Assembly (NCBI RefSeq): GCF_964340395.1
Contig: NC_135555.1
Coordinates: 16,178,746-16,242,745 of the forward strand
Source of the DNA: Glandiceps talaboti
Taxonomy: Eukaryota > Hemichordata > Enteropneusta > Spengelidae
Length of the DNA: 64,000 nt
Reading direction: 5' to 3'
The notes beneath the pieces are model-generated. The model made no database searches and was not told the DNA's origin. It saw only the letters and a list, made by a program, of their open reading frames with translations. Shown piece after piece: positions 1-23,867 of this stretch. Positions within the stretch are counted from its first letter, which is position 1, and every line of letters starts with the position of its first letter. The position numbers were made by a program, and so were the translations under genes.

Positions 1-3000
1 TTATTTTTATTGATACAATACCATCGTCATGATCATCATCAGCGCTTATATCATCTATCGTGACGTCATCACTGTCCAAATACATGTATTCGACTTCACA
101 TTTCAGTCGAGTGGTGGCGCACTGCTCGCTCTCCTTCAGTTTTCGGTAGTTCAGGATTTCACCACTTGCTGGCAATTTACTGTATTTCTGAATGACGACA
201 TTGTATAAATTCATGCTTGTTTTTTTATCACGCTTATGAGATTTTTCAGTGACGTTCATGTCGGTCGCTTCTCCATTTTCGTTGTCAACATTGTCAGTTT
301 TTTCAAGATTCGAGTTATGGTCAAGATGTACCCACTCGTCACACGCCCCCTCAACATCATCATTTTTAGTGCCCCCGTCATCATATTTTGCAGTCGAAAA
401 TTGATGACGTGAGTAAATCGGTTTTCTTGGTGAAGAAGTATACGTTGTGATAAAGTCATCGAGTGGCCGGGTCATAGCTCCCTTTCCCCTTCTTTTTAAA
501 CCGTACAAACTTTCAATACTTGTATCAGGATATGTGTTTCTATGAGGAATATATTTTGTAACAACGCATGCGCATGATGGCGGATTGTGTCTTTCGAGCC
601 TTGGCCAGTGCTCGTCAACAGTTACCGTGACGTCACCTCTGTTTTGCTTTTCAGGGGACTTATTCACGTTGTTCCTCGGCTTAGGTTTGACAGTACAAGT
701 GTTTGTTTCGGCCAGGGCTTCGGAATTATCACCTAATTGGTCTACCTTCTTCTGGTTGCGTTTTTGCAATGAACGTCGACTTTTGTTCGGTACAATCTTC
801 GCAAAGGACGGGCAGAATCCATTGGAAAGTGATCGGATGCAGTTGAGAAAAATATGAATTGCTTTGTTTTTCTTGGTGTCGCCTTTATTTAGAGATAACA
901 GTCCTGTGAAATGTTTCAATGTTGGTGACAGAAAGTCGATGTTACTGACTGGGTCTTGAGCTGCTCTGTCTGCCCAAATAATGAGTTTCCTTCGAGGGAT
1001 TTTGGCAAACATCCATGCTGTAGAACCACGCCCTGTGAAAGAAGGAATATGCACGAAAGTGATAATTGACAAAATTAAAGAATGTCTTTTTAGAGCCCAA
1101 ACACAAATTGGCTTTTTGGCATTTCCCTTCTTGTTAAAAAGTGCAATGTTTAGAGTTCGAATATTTACCTCTTTTCAAAGAAAATAAAGTGCATCAATTA
1201 CTGATATGGTTCCATTTACTGAATGAATTGAAGATCCATGCGCACCATCCCGACTTTCCACACCTTCGTACACGTAGGTTATTATTTTCTTAATAAACTT
1301 ACTAAATTTCATTTTTTTGTATGAAAGGTGACATATTCATCGGTGATGGCGCTTCTGTCAACGATAAGTTATACTTCGAGAAATTAATGCAATGATGAAA
1401 ATTTCCGTCTTAGATGTACGTAGTATAGCAGGTACCGTGACTACGAGGCGACGTCCACTGAATTCCAAGGCGACTCAGGCTAGCGCAAAATGTCAGGCGC
1501 CATCAACGGTGGCTTATGAGTTCAACGACTGCCCTTTGAACCATGTACCACTGCACTGGGTATGCGCCACGGAAGTCTTACAGGGTTTTGAAGTATATAC
1601 ATATAATACACACTCAAATGTTATCGCCAAATCCTTAGCCCCTTCAATTTCCCACTGTTGATATCTCCACACTAGAGGGTTTACAAAACTGACTTACGCT
1701 ATGATACGATGTTATATACAGATCGAGGGAACAGCCATAAACTAAACACTTGCAGTTTAATTTAGTTTGAAGATACACGACCCGTTTACTCGTGTTTTTA
1801 AAACAACATTCTGGAGATTAGGAAGGTTTCAAAACTACACACTTACCCGAACAACAGCAGACTGCGTTGTCGAGTTCGCGGACGTCGTCTGCACAAACTA
1901 CACCGTTATTTACCAATGTACGAACTGCAAATTGATATTCTATGGTAAACACTTCCCCGTGACAGAAACAAAAATATTCCAAGGTGTCTTCGTCGTTAGA
2001 GGACTGCATACTGTGATAATGTATTTAAATGACAGGACTAGAGAGATGTTAGGTCTTGTACTGTTTGTTCCCTTTGCAATACGGCAACTGAATTGGTTTA
2101 TTTAGTATTTTCTTAAAAGTTTCATCATTCATACGTTGAGGTGTTCGAGAACGTTCCATATTGCAGCTACATTCACTGCGGTCATCAATATATATTATAA
2201 GTTGAGGGCGCTAGACTATTGATACCGCTGTGTATTCAATTCACTGCTCTCGATCAAAATATCGAGTGACTCATACCTTTTGTACATTATACATACATAT
2301 GACGGTGATAAAGGCTTCGCTGTCTCAGCAGTTTTTGTGTACACCCACTCACGTCAATACACGTCGACTAAATCACTAGTGTTTACAATTTCTGTGAGTG
2401 ATCTTATAAAGGGTCGGGGCCACAGTATGTAACTATATTACGGTGTCTGGTGGTTAACTTCAAGGGTACGAAAAATTCGTCCTAGTTACCATTCCCATTT
2501 GTACAGATATTAAAATTCCTGTTTCAAAATTTGTCATTCTCGATTTCAGTCAAAATAAATTTGAAATATTGGAAAGCATAATTCATACCAACTGTCCTTG
2601 TTGAAGTTTACGTCCCAATTGAGCTTTGTGGCTGTGTCAGCATTTCTGAGTATACATACACGCTGCATTTAGTCAGGACATACCGGGGAGTCTCGGTTAC
2701 ACACCGTATTTCACACAAATGAATGGATGCCGAATTTTTGAAGATGGTAGGGGGTAGGGGTCTTGAATATTACACATTTTCATTTGCAATTGTATATCAT
2801 AATATTGGGTTTCCATGCAACTAAACAAACCGCATTGTAACATTATTGGGTTCTCCGTAAATGAAATGGGCCATATATTCATGGTTGTCATAAAGTTTAA
2901 AGGGAAGTCTACGACATACACTACGTATTCCATTACATGTACTAAGTTCAAACATCATGATATACGTAAATAGAACCATTGAAAGGGCGAACGAGTGAAA

Positions 3001-6000
3001 ATTTATCAATATTTTTTAATCACATTTAATATTTACAAAGCACTCAGCAAAAATGTTAAATATGGATTCATTTATTTTCTGTACTTTGTACAAATACAAA
3101 TATTGCAGAAATTTACTTGTCAAGCATATAAATAAAAACAAATAACTTTTAATTTCCCGTTGGTCAAATCGTACACATGTTCTACATAATATTATACACA
3201 CTCCCTGTGTTGCAAAGGCATTACAAATGGTACTATCCTGGTGTTATTACAATTTTAAACTCGTAAAAAAATAATGTAAAATACAGCTTTATCGTTGCAT
3301 GATATTGAGTCAGAAATGATACATAGGAATATCGACATAACAAAAGACACTGCATGGGTCATCATAGTAACAATATAGCCAACATTCATATAGTGCCATG
3401 TAGTTTCACATCATGTAAACAGCTATACTGATCTAGTTTCAATTAGTCTAGAGGCTAGCTGTTGGCGTTTGAAGCTGGATCTGGAGATCTCTTCCAACGT
3501 ATGGGAAAATCCGTTTCTTTAGCACAACATTCTGTACCGAATATATAATTACAGACCACCAAGAGTTGTATTTGAATCCATTCCATACAACTGGAGTATT
3601 TTTAATATCACCCTATGATCTTATTGCGTCCATACATGACTTATTTTCAAACTGGAAGATGTACAATTATAAATTTGGAAACAAAAACATGGGCCAATTA
3701 CAACTGCCTGCACATGTCAGTGTTTGATTGAGTACTACTGACATACGCTGTTGTTAACTTCTATACACATCTGTATTTCTATTTGTATTTACAAAATAAT
3801 CGAATTTCTTAAGCAAGCGGTTTACAATGATCGCCATAGCCAACGACTAGATTAAGTTTCAGCTTCATTGGACACAGTTTGCCCAAAAGTGTATATCGAG
3901 CATTTAGTTTTTTGAAGCTTAAAAACACCATGGTTCATCATAGTAGTAACAATATATAGCCAACAGTCATTGTACACCGAAGTGTCACATCATGTACGAA
4001 CCTATATACTGGTCTAGTATTTGCTCTCAAAATTGTTAGTTGATCATGCACATACTTTAAAAATTTGGTGTTGAAACTAATTCACCACAAGTCCAGTTGG
4101 TCTTCCATCTTATACCACGAAGGCTTTAATTCAGGCAAACGTTACAAAAATATAATGTGAATGACTGGCTTGCATCAATAATAATAGGGTGTAAGTCATT
4201 ATATTTTAACAAAACAGTTTCAAAACTCGTTCCAGGTGCAGCTAGTGGAGTTTTAATAACTCCATTATTTCTACATCATTAGCTCGTTACGGTTGACACG
4301 ATTTCCACTTCCTTTAGCACGCCACTTTCCATTTTTAGGTGAGTTTCGTTTACTTATTCTCCAAGTATGTCTTCCTTTACGGCATCTGTGGCAAATAGAC
4401 ACCAAAACTTTCATAAATATGAATTTTTTAGCATGATTTTACCTTAACACTGTCACGTGTTTCTGACTATATAATTATGTAAGCTATACATCATGAGTTG
4501 ATGTTTGTAATTCGGTCTCAAGATCTACATAGTCATGATCACTAGTACTGTATTTTGAAATTTTGTGTTGGCAATCAACGTTAACGTTGACTTCATATGT
4601 AACTTTTGTTTCATTCATCAAATCATTATATATACATAATCTATAATAGACATATATCACCTTGCCAAATAGTAAAGTATGTCCTTCAATTGAGAGATGC
4701 GATCCAGGTCTTTCACGGTCATAGCTAGAGACAAATAAGTTACGTTATTTTGATGTTTTCGAGGAATTTAGTTCATTTCTGCTTTACACATTGTGACGGG
4801 TGATTCTCTCGTTAATAAAACTAAGAAAATGTATGGGTATTATCAGAACTCGTCAGTTTTACTTTAAATTTGATTTCAATTCGATCTTACCCATTTAGAT
4901 GCGAGTCCATCGTTGGGTGGCGCGCCAATGCCTTCCTCCGACAGCAACTCCATCGCAAACTTGTTTTACGAGCAACTGTAACCATGGGAAAAGAAAGGAT
5001 TATACATGTAATTTGAAACGGATATCATTACAGATATAAATATTGCAAAACGAAAATTTATATTCATGTTGTCTAGTTGCAACTGGATTATTGAAATAGT
5101 TAGCTTCCAGATGTTTACGGATGATATCGCATAGTCATATTGTACGACAACCTACTGTTTTCCGTTTACTTCTGCCATTGTTGAAACGAAATATTGCACC
5201 CTCCCCCGTCAAAAAATGACAATCTTGCTGCATATTGTATATATTTATATATGGTATTTCACTCCTGTCTAAACATTTATTTATTATTTAAGTGTGTATA
5301 ATTGTCAAGTCTACGAGATTTGGGTATTTGTGATGTCATTAACAGAGCTTTTCCCATAAAGCTTTGCAGGAAATCCCCAAATACCTGAACACATGTCAAG
5401 TGTAGTTGGACTTCGATTTGTAAGATTTCAAAGTTGAGTAAATAAGTTACCGAGGTACAATTTTAGTACCTCAAGTTATTTTAAGTCGAAATCAGTACAT
5501 CGATACACAAGAAAATAAGTCTGACTGGACTTCTCCATTAACTAGTGGGGTCCATACCTATGTAACCTTCGTGATATCTACAAGATCCTTCGTGGTCGTC
5601 ATGTTTCTTGAATGTTGATAGACAATATCTACATCTCCCATACTCCAGAATGGGTGTTGGTTTGTTGTTTCTTTCCCCCGTATTTCTACGGTCTTTTTGG
5701 TGTTTTCTTTCGTAGTGCTCCGTAGCCGCAGCTTTTCCATCAACTACATGTAAAAGAAGGTAAGTGCAAATTCACCACTTTAAAATGTTAAAAAACTGCA
5801 AAATATTTTTTTTTCTAATATGCACTTTTATTATCCTTTCTACATTGTCCCATTAAACTGTTAATGATTTTTCAAGTGTTGACTTTATTTAACGGTTGAA
5901 GTATTTGTAATTTTAAAACTATCACGGGTTATTCTTTTCTTGGGGGGGGGGGGGGTTCAAAGGTAGAATCATGTTAACTTCGGCCTGATGTCAAACTCAT

Positions 6001-8220
6001 TCTCGTCTGAGCGGTTGTGAGAGACACCAAATTGCAATTGATATAAAAAAAATACTCCACTGTGACAATATTTTGCTCCTTAAAACACACGTCAAGTTTG
6101 ACGATATCAGTACATACCATAGGACTTCCCCTTTTGGTTTGAAATCCGTAAGCTGTCCATCATCCGAAACATTGAAGCACGCTGTAAGAAAATAAAGTAT
6201 GTAGAGTTTAATATCGCATTCTTATATCAGAGACAGACATTTGATGGATAGACTTATGTACTCCGTATCCACTTGCATCTATATAACTACGTGTGATAAC
6301 AATCATGTAAATATACCCGTCTCTTTCTACGTCTCCACCTATACTTATACTTTGCCACATAATAAAAAATAGCTGTTGCAACATAACTATCACAAAATGA
6401 ATATGCACATAAGTAACTTATGAATATAACATATAGAACTATAATTATAGTCTGTAGGGTACGCTATGATGGGGCGTCTACACACATATCGGGCAACCCC
6501 TCCCACTCCTGGAGAGAGGAAGCCGGTGAGGGCGGAACGACACGACGTAAACAGTCGACGTCTAAGCACAGTATAACATAACACAATCTGATTGAAATCT
6601 CATGTGTTGAAAGCGGCTAGATGTCTGTATTTACCTCTGTTTCCATCGAGTTGTAACGTTTGTTTTGTTAGGGGTGATCGCCGGTGCGGGTGCGGGAAGG
6701 CGGCGATCTCCCAAAACAAAAGAAACGTCTCAACATGATGGAAATAGAGGTAAATAAAGACATCTAGCCACTTTCACCACATCAGATTTTAATCAGATTG
6801 AACATAACAGTGGCAGAATTTGTCAACAGCCATGGATTTGATTCAAACCGAACTATTTCCTTGGCCCTCAACCACCACATCTATATGACCATGATCATAA
6901 TTTCATTTTTTTTATCTGTACACGCTTCACTTGTCTTATGTGTATCTATTGAAATAAATAATTCAAATGAAGACATCAACATAGACACTTGATCCTTGGA
7001 GTATAATTACTTCAAGCTTGATCACTGACTTTCGGAGGGGGGGGGGTGTATACAGGACGATAGAGAACGAGATGTACAATTTATTCTGCGCGAGTCTAGA
7101 GGCTATGCGATGGTTTTTGATTCCTCTTCCAACTTTGGCAATGATCGCTAGCTTCATTTGAACTACGGAAAGCAAACGACTAGATTCTAGTCTAACTCAG
7201 CGTATTTGTACTCGGCACATCTGGAAAATTAACTACAGTCCCGATCCCCTCCACAGTCTGAAAGATGCCTCATACATCGTTCAACCCATCTCATGATCAC
7301 CCGAGCGACACGACATGTCTTACAGTCGAGTCATCCCCTCCATTGTCCATGGACAGTGCTTTAACTTGTGACATGCGTTCATCAATGTATTAAACAAACG
7401 TGAACAGTTAGTCTGAGATCTAGAGAGAACAAACAAGCAACTTAACTTACTTCGCGCTGTCTTCTATTATGTCGTTCCCTTCTCACATAGACAACATTCG
7501 CTATATTGATCAGCTTAGACTTGAAGGCCAGGAAATCATTGACGGAAGTCGATTTCGTCGTAACTTCAATACCTGGACTCTCATATCGATTGGTAAATCG
7601 TAGTTTGGCTTTAGTGTTGTATTTGCTGCATAAAGGCTTGATGTGTGTACCACCCTTTCCCACGACTAGACCAATATAATAATAACCGTTGAGATTCTCA
7701 ATCTCAAACTTGCCATTGACGTGCTGTGGATCAACCCTCGCCTCCGCCACTGCATTGTTTTGAAATCGTGTGTAATTTTGTTGCAAAAGCGCTTTCAAGC
7801 AGATCAGGAAATTGGGAGAGAGTTTCGTACTCGATCCATTCGTACTATCGATGATACACTTGTCGAACACTCGCTCAATAAGGTGGAGGAAAGGTTTGAA
7901 ATCATTGCGTATTCTGGTCCAACTTTTCAGCTGTTCAAACGTCCAATCTTTTAACGCGGGTAAATCTTCGGTTGTCATGTCTACTTCTCTGTTGTTGTTT
8001 TTGTCTGTATTGTAAATAGAATGGGTTTTCACGGTATTACAGACATTGAAAAGACGTTGAAAATTTCGAAAAGAAATTTAACAGAAAGAAATATATAATG
8101 TCATGCCATATCTATCACACGGGCTTCAAAACATATGCGCGCCAGCTGACACAAAGAATGAGAGACACAGACGGACAGACTGACAGACATTGGGCTCCAC
8201 AAATACATGCGCGCCAGCTC

Positions 8221-8286
<66 letters not shown>

Positions 8287-8619
8287 GCAAACGGACGGTA
8301 ATTTAGGAATTGCCCTCTGGAACTCAGTGGATCCAAATTACTAGCACAAAATACCAAAATATTTACCTCGACAGCTGCATACTTCCTTACCAAACGCATG
8401 TGCACAGCAAGCTGGTAGTAGTCCCACTTTCCTAAGTTGATTGGTAGCGAATTGGTAACTACTTCGCCATTTGGTATCATGAAACATGCATACATAACCA
8501 CCAAGGTGACCAGCTTTCTCCGAGTCGACGTCCATTTCTCGAGATTCTTGACTGTGATTGTGCGGTCCGCCTGTGTTCTCTATCGACATTATTGGTGCAC
8601 TGCTCATATTGCCGAGCAT
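1..8619 (-). CDS. Unrecognised seven-exon protein with KH motif and Cys/His zinc-binding-like module (partial, runs off left edge)
   Basis: Seen: seven exons on the minus strand, 8619-8367, 8004-7451, 6181-6118, 5743-5558, 4975-4891, 2010-1847 and 1032-1 (open at the window edge). All introns have GT/AG ends and reading phase is continuous across all six junctions, giving at least 779 residues. The start is fixed by an in-frame TAA just upstream of ATG 8619; ATG 8607 (MSSAPIMS) is an alternative. Residues ~182-256 form a KH-like domain with a GKGG loop (200-203). Residues 328-364 carry CRYC, F335, SCRYHEGY and WSCC, a Cys/His pattern reminiscent of CHORD-like or other small zinc-binding folds. 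The C-terminal exon is long, polar and ends acidic. Inference: a nucleic-acid-binding or protein-interaction role, probably RNA-linked; no known family assigned. It is divergent to DUS2. The splice model is confident, the function is not. Confidence 0.72.
1033..1846. other. Intron 6 of the KH/zinc gene
   Basis: About 0.8 kb between exon 6 (donor GTAAGT, minus strand) and exon 7 (acceptor TTTCACAG). A plus-strand open frame of 89 codons lies inside (1392-1661) but shows no motif or splice context, so it is not called. No repeats are obvious. Confidence 0.6.
2011..4890. other. Intron 5 of the KH/zinc gene, no other feature seen
   Basis: A 2.9-kb AT-rich intron. I see no coding exon on either strand and no clear repeat apart from a loosely repeated phrase about an ATCATAGTAACAATATAGCCAAC stretch near 3360 and 3940, which may be an old duplication. 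Confidence 0.5.
4891..5743 (-). CDS. Exons 4 and 5 of the KH/zinc gene: Cys/His module
   Basis: Exon 4 (5743-5558) and exon 5 (4975-4891) together encode the Cys/His-rich stretch: C328, C331, C345, H348 in exon 4 and C363, C364 in exon 5. The correct frame of exon 4 is not its longest open frame; it is the one that keeps phase with exons 3 and 5. Acceptors end ATGTAG and TTACAG; donors are GTATGG and GTAAGA. The spacing C-x2-C-x13-C-x2-H followed by W-S-C-C suggests a zinc site, but metal binding is inferred only. Confidence 0.68.
5941..5954. repeat. Poly-G run
   Basis: A run of about 14 G residues in intron 3 of the left-edge gene. Confidence 0.8.
6182..7450. other. Intron 2 of the KH/zinc gene, carrying a MITE
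   Basis: Intron between exon 2 (GTAAGT donor) and exon 3 (TTCTTACAG acceptor) on the minus strand. The only clear content is the 217-bp inverted-repeat element at 6584-6800 and a short G-run near 7037. Confidence 0.6.
6584..6800. mobile_element. Mutator-like MITE, 217 bp, perfect 9-bp target site duplication
   Basis: Terminal inverted repeats of about 86 bp start CAATCTGATT at the left end and finish AATCAGATTG at the right. The element is flanked by an exact 9-bp direct repeat, AACATAACA, at 6575-6583 and 6801-6809. The short centre is GC-rich. A 9-bp duplication with long TIRs is the pattern of Mutator-like (MULE) non-autonomous elements; superfamily assignment is inference because no transposase is present. 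A second copy lies at 24023-24258. Confidence 0.9.
7451..8004 (-). CDS. Exon 2 of the KH/zinc gene: KH domain
   Basis: This exon encodes residues 85-269 of the left-edge gene. It reads MTTEDLPALKDWTFEQL, then a helical stretch, then a KH-like core with IGLVVGKGGTHIKPL around residues 195-208, and ends in the basic RRERHNRRQRE before a clean GTAAGT donor. The GxxG loop and the hydrophobic pattern either side are the KH signature; whether this is type I or II cannot be judged by eye. Confidence 0.78.
8218..8285. repeat. (ACAG)n microsatellite
   Basis: About 17 perfect tetranucleotide units in intron 1 of the minus-strand gene, preceded by a degenerate run from 8150. Long open frames here on both strands are produced by the repeat and are not genes. 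Confidence 0.95.
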
Positions 8620-20112
<11,493 letters not shown>

Positions 20113-20361
20113 TACAATGCAACTTATCCAAACACATTTGTACACTACCTCAGGGTTCCATGATATGAAAACCAAGCAAGTGACTAGGAAGCAATGTTTG
20201 AGAAGCGCTCAAACGAAACTTATTTTCTGAGCAGAAATTTGAATGATTTATGAAAGACTTTTTCCCCAAAGTGAAGTCTAGCATCATGCCATTGAGCCAA
20301 ATTTAGCATGGTGTTAGATCTCAGGGTGGGTAAAAACTGAGTAACTGCGATAGTATGTTTA

Positions 20362-20504
20362 AGCAATAAACCACCCCTGGGGATGGTATACCAAGAGGTT
20401 TTGACCAGTGAACGAAATATATGCACGAGCGATAGCGAGTGCATATATTGAGTTCACTGGTCAAAACCGAGTGGTATACCTTCCCCAGGGGGTGGTTTAT
20501 CGCT
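20362..20504. mobile_element. 143-bp foldback MITE in the DUS2 3' region
   Basis: The left arm begins AGCAATAAACCACCCC and the right arm ends as its inverse, GGGGGTGGTTTATCGCT. The arms pair almost to the centre (ATATGCAC...GTGCATAT), forming a near-perfect hairpin. No clear target duplication is visible. It begins 250 bp after the DUS2 stop. Confidence 0.88.
20365..20370 (+). promoter_or_regulatory. Candidate DUS2 polyadenylation signal AATAAA inside the foldback element
   Basis: This is the first AATAAA downstream of the DUS2 stop codon (20110-20112); I found none between. It lies in the first bases of the MITE's left arm. Use as the cleavage signal is inference. Confidence 0.45.
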
Positions 20505-21402
20505 ATTATATTATACCAGTATATTGAAAGTATCGGAAACAAGATAAGAACTAACGTTTTCTCGTTTCATATGCGCCCCTGTGACTAATTTGCATAACAA
20601 TTGAATAACGCTGCTTTCAAGACAGCTGATCTTGGCCTCAACGTGAACGTCGTGCAGTGACTGGATTTATTTTATCTGCGAATCGTTTCTAGGGATAATC
20701 TGTACATTGATCGGCTCATTAAAAGTGGACAGTGATGAATAAACAACCTGTTTGACTCAAGGTATAAACTTGAAGTGGTTTATTAAATACAGCATGCTTC
20801 GATCGTTCCCGGCCGAATTCGCGACTCGGAGAAGTGATAGACAGGTTGATATTTACAATGTATTTATATTACTGGAAGTTACGTCAGTAGATTTTCGGGT
20901 TTGAGGATTTCCCTCTCGGATTGATGACTGATACTCTAGGACAGGATCCCAGACAAATTTCTATTTAGATTAATGGTAAGTCGGCCAGTGTAAGCTCTTT
21001 CACTTGCTTCATTTTTATGACAGGACAGGGCAGCTCACCAATGTTTCCACCCCAGCTAGCCGCGCCGAGGCTGGGACCGATTTCGTGCATGCCTTGACCT
21101 TAGTACATGTAGTAGACGATGATTTGAACAAATACGCGATGACTTGGTTGCTTTCGAAATTTCCTTCAATAATTTCTCAAAATATTGTCTCATTGAGAGA
21201 AAACCCTCCTCTGTCTGACAATTCGAAGAGTTCACTATCAGTATCACAGCGAACTACAACTCAACGCTCGACCGTAGCCAAAACAAACAAAATTTGGACG
21301 TGTGCCAGCAGTGCATTATCACTCGTTTTAGACGCACTAGTTCGATGTCTAGACCAATCAGATCCCCCGATTTCAACCATCAATATACTGGTATAATATA
21401 AT
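20505..21402. mobile_element. Candidate ~0.9-kb element bounded by a 23-bp perfect inverted repeat
   Basis: ATTATATTATACCAGTATAT and the next three bases at 20505-20527 reappear as an exact inverse at 21380-21402. The left copy abuts the foldback MITE. The interior holds one 130-codon plus-strand frame (21004-21396) with no recognised domain. No target duplication is evident, so the limits are tentative. Confidence 0.5.
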
Positions 21403-23784
21403 TGTCAGTAAACAAAAAGCAATTCATCCAGACTTATGCATTGGATCGCTGCTGAACTTAAACAACATTCAGCAATTATGGACAGGCCACAGGTAATCCT
21501 TGATATGGAGAACATAAATTACTGAAGTCAGCAGTGAAAATACCTGAATGATAAACCTCTTCCAAACACAATATAAGCAGTGTAGTTGAAGTGGTTACAT
21601 ATGACACAATGTAGATTCCTGCTAAGAGATGTGATGTTGTTTTGCAGTCATGATCAGCCTTCTCTTAAGAGGGGGTAAGGCCGATGACGGCATCATGGCA
21701 CCCACTGCATGAAATTGTTGTGTTTCCTATTCCGTATACATGACAGTTAAGTAACACTACAAAATTGTAGCGAATCCAGTGACAACGGAATTGCTGCAAT
21801 TCTGGATGTGCTACGAAACCAGAAACACCACCCTTTAATGCAGTGACCTGCAGCATGGTGTATTTTACAGACTGATATAATTTTAATCAAAATACAAGCC
21901 AGTTTCATGAAGTTAGTGATAATGTTGATATACATGAATGTATTATCCAATTATGTGTATTTCTTTGGCAAAAAAGTTTGATAACTTTTTCATATGGCTA
22001 AATTTCAAGAAACTGTAACTTTTATGAAATCAATCCCAGAGAAGCTACTGAGTTTGTATCACCTTGTCATATTTATAACAATGGTTTTTTCAAAGTAAAG
22101 CTTAACTTTGTAAGAGTAGAAACATATTAGTTATATAGTTCAAGTACAAATGTGGTCTGTTTTATTTGGGAATGAGTGTCAAGAGAAACAATGTGTTCTA
22201 ACATTCAAATGCCAATTTATGACATTAGGATACATGAAAACATAAACTAGTTAATGCTTATTGCCTAGCCAATGAGGGCTCTAACAGATATCTATTACCC
22301 TGATGGCTTTTTATGTAGGAACCATTTCTCGAGGATGAAAGCCAAGCTGAGCAACAATTTCCGAAGGCTGAAAGTCAAGTCAAATAGTTGCTACATAACA
22401 GCATGAGGAGTAGTATGACGATTACTAGTGCCCGAATAAGGCAAGGCGATAAGTGTTTTATAACACATCACATTCTCAGACATATATTCTTTCCATAGTC
22501 AAAGCAAATCACAGTAGGACGTCATGCTATGAATAGGGTCTGCTGTATTCAAATTAGGGTCATTATGGGTCATTAGTCCATACCACATGACACAATCCAA
22601 ACCAATCACTGAAGGCTGCCTGAAAACGATTTGTTATAAATCATATTATTGGGCACCGTATCAAGTTTACAGGTACTTTTGTTGAACGTCATATGATAAA
22701 ACACTGATAATTTGATTATGGTTGCGGTTTTAATTTTCTGATTCTACTTTGATTTGGAAAGGAAATTTTCAAAGTTATTTTTTATGAGAATCCTAGTATA
22801 TATTAACTAAGTGATGACGAGGAAGGAGCATGTTATCGATACCCTTTGTAATATTCTTAATTTAATCTCAAAGTCATCATTGTTGAGATATGCTGTATTT
22901 CCATTAACCTTAAAAAAATTGTGTGGTTTGGTTACTAGGGTGCTATATTCTACAACATATTTTGGTCATCTTTGATGTGATCTATCAATGAAGACCACAT
23001 TCGTAATACTTGTTTTCAACTTTTCTGTGAAATAATAGCTATAAAATATAGCGTTTATCAGGTGCTGGCAGAATAAAATGTGTAGAGCATCCAAAATATT
23101 TGGTGTCTGACTCTTTTACAGTAGAGAAGGGTGTTGAAAAAACCCACGAGGTCTCTTTGTAATGATGGCACAACATGTTCCAACAGTCTGAAAATTTACT
23201 CGAGCTTGTAAGATGTGGAATTTCAGAAAATGACCAAAATGGGTCACAAAACAAATGATAAAGATGGTGAAACTAGACTTGTAGGTAATACGGACAGATT
23301 GTCTGATGATGTTGAAATTTATTCCTGTTTATATATTTCCAATTTTATATGTCATTGATTTTTGTGTAACTTTGTATCAATGAATCTTGTACTGCAATTG
23401 TATATGTTATTAGCTTTACACCTTTGAGGTAATTGCCTCAGCATTGCTTTTGCAAGAGATGGAGAGGTGTGAAGCTACGGTGTTTACTTCCCACTTTACC
23501 TCGCCCTAGTGTACGGTAGGTCTCTCTTTGGGGCATTGATGAATTCCATAGCTCTGTTTTTAAAAAAAGATAACGCAATATATAGGATTGAGGGGAAATG
23601 ATTTTTCTAAGTATGGGAAATACTACGATGAAAGTGGTCTCCCTTATTACCTGTAACAAACACAGAATCCCAATTCATGAATATGTATGTGTTCATCATG
23701 GTAGAATATTTCATTGGCTTGCATCATCCAATTTCATGTAGTTCCAGGCTATGACAGAGGATGAAATCCAAGAACAATTCTAGA
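21403..23784. other. Gene-free AT-rich stretch
   Basis: I see no splice-consistent coding sequence, RNA gene or clear repeat here. Short open frames on both strands show no motif. Confidence 0.5.
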
Positions 23785-23857
23785 GGTCCGTTGATCTAGT
23801 TGGTATGATGCTTCCTTCGGGAGGAAGATGTCCCGGGTTCAAATCTCGGACGGGCCC
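23785..23857 (+). tRNA. tRNA-Pro (anticodon CGG)
   Basis: A 73-nt cloverleaf. Acceptor GGTCCGT pairs with ACGGGCC (one G-U), the D-arm contains TCTAGTTGGTATGA, anticodon stem CTTCC/GGAAG encloses TTCGGGA, and the T-arm CCGGG-TTCAAAT-CTCGG has one wobble. Discriminator C. Box A and box B are intact and a TTTT terminator follows at 23864. No intron. Reads CCG. Confidence 0.93.
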
Positions 23858-23863
23858 CTACCC

Positions 23864-23867
23864 TTTT
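23864..23867 (+). terminator. RNA polymerase III T-run after tRNA-Pro(CGG)
   Basis: TTTT seven bases past the tRNA 3' end, the standard Pol III stop. Confidence 0.75.

Noticed and set aside
585-857. 90-codon plus-strand open frame
   Set aside because: It is antisense to exon 7 of the minus-strand gene, whose frame is continuous with six other exons.
1767-2105. 112-codon plus-strand open frame
   Set aside because: Overlaps exon 6 of the minus-strand gene in antisense; no independent splice or domain evidence.
6118-6181. Alternative frame of exon 3 of the left-edge gene reading CFNVSDDGQLTDFKPKGEVL
   Set aside because: It looks protein-like but breaks phase with exons 2 and 4 and would run into a stop at the junction.
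21004-21396. 130-codon plus-strand open frame
   Set aside because: Lies inside a candidate mobile element and has no recognised domain; mentioned there but not called as a gene.
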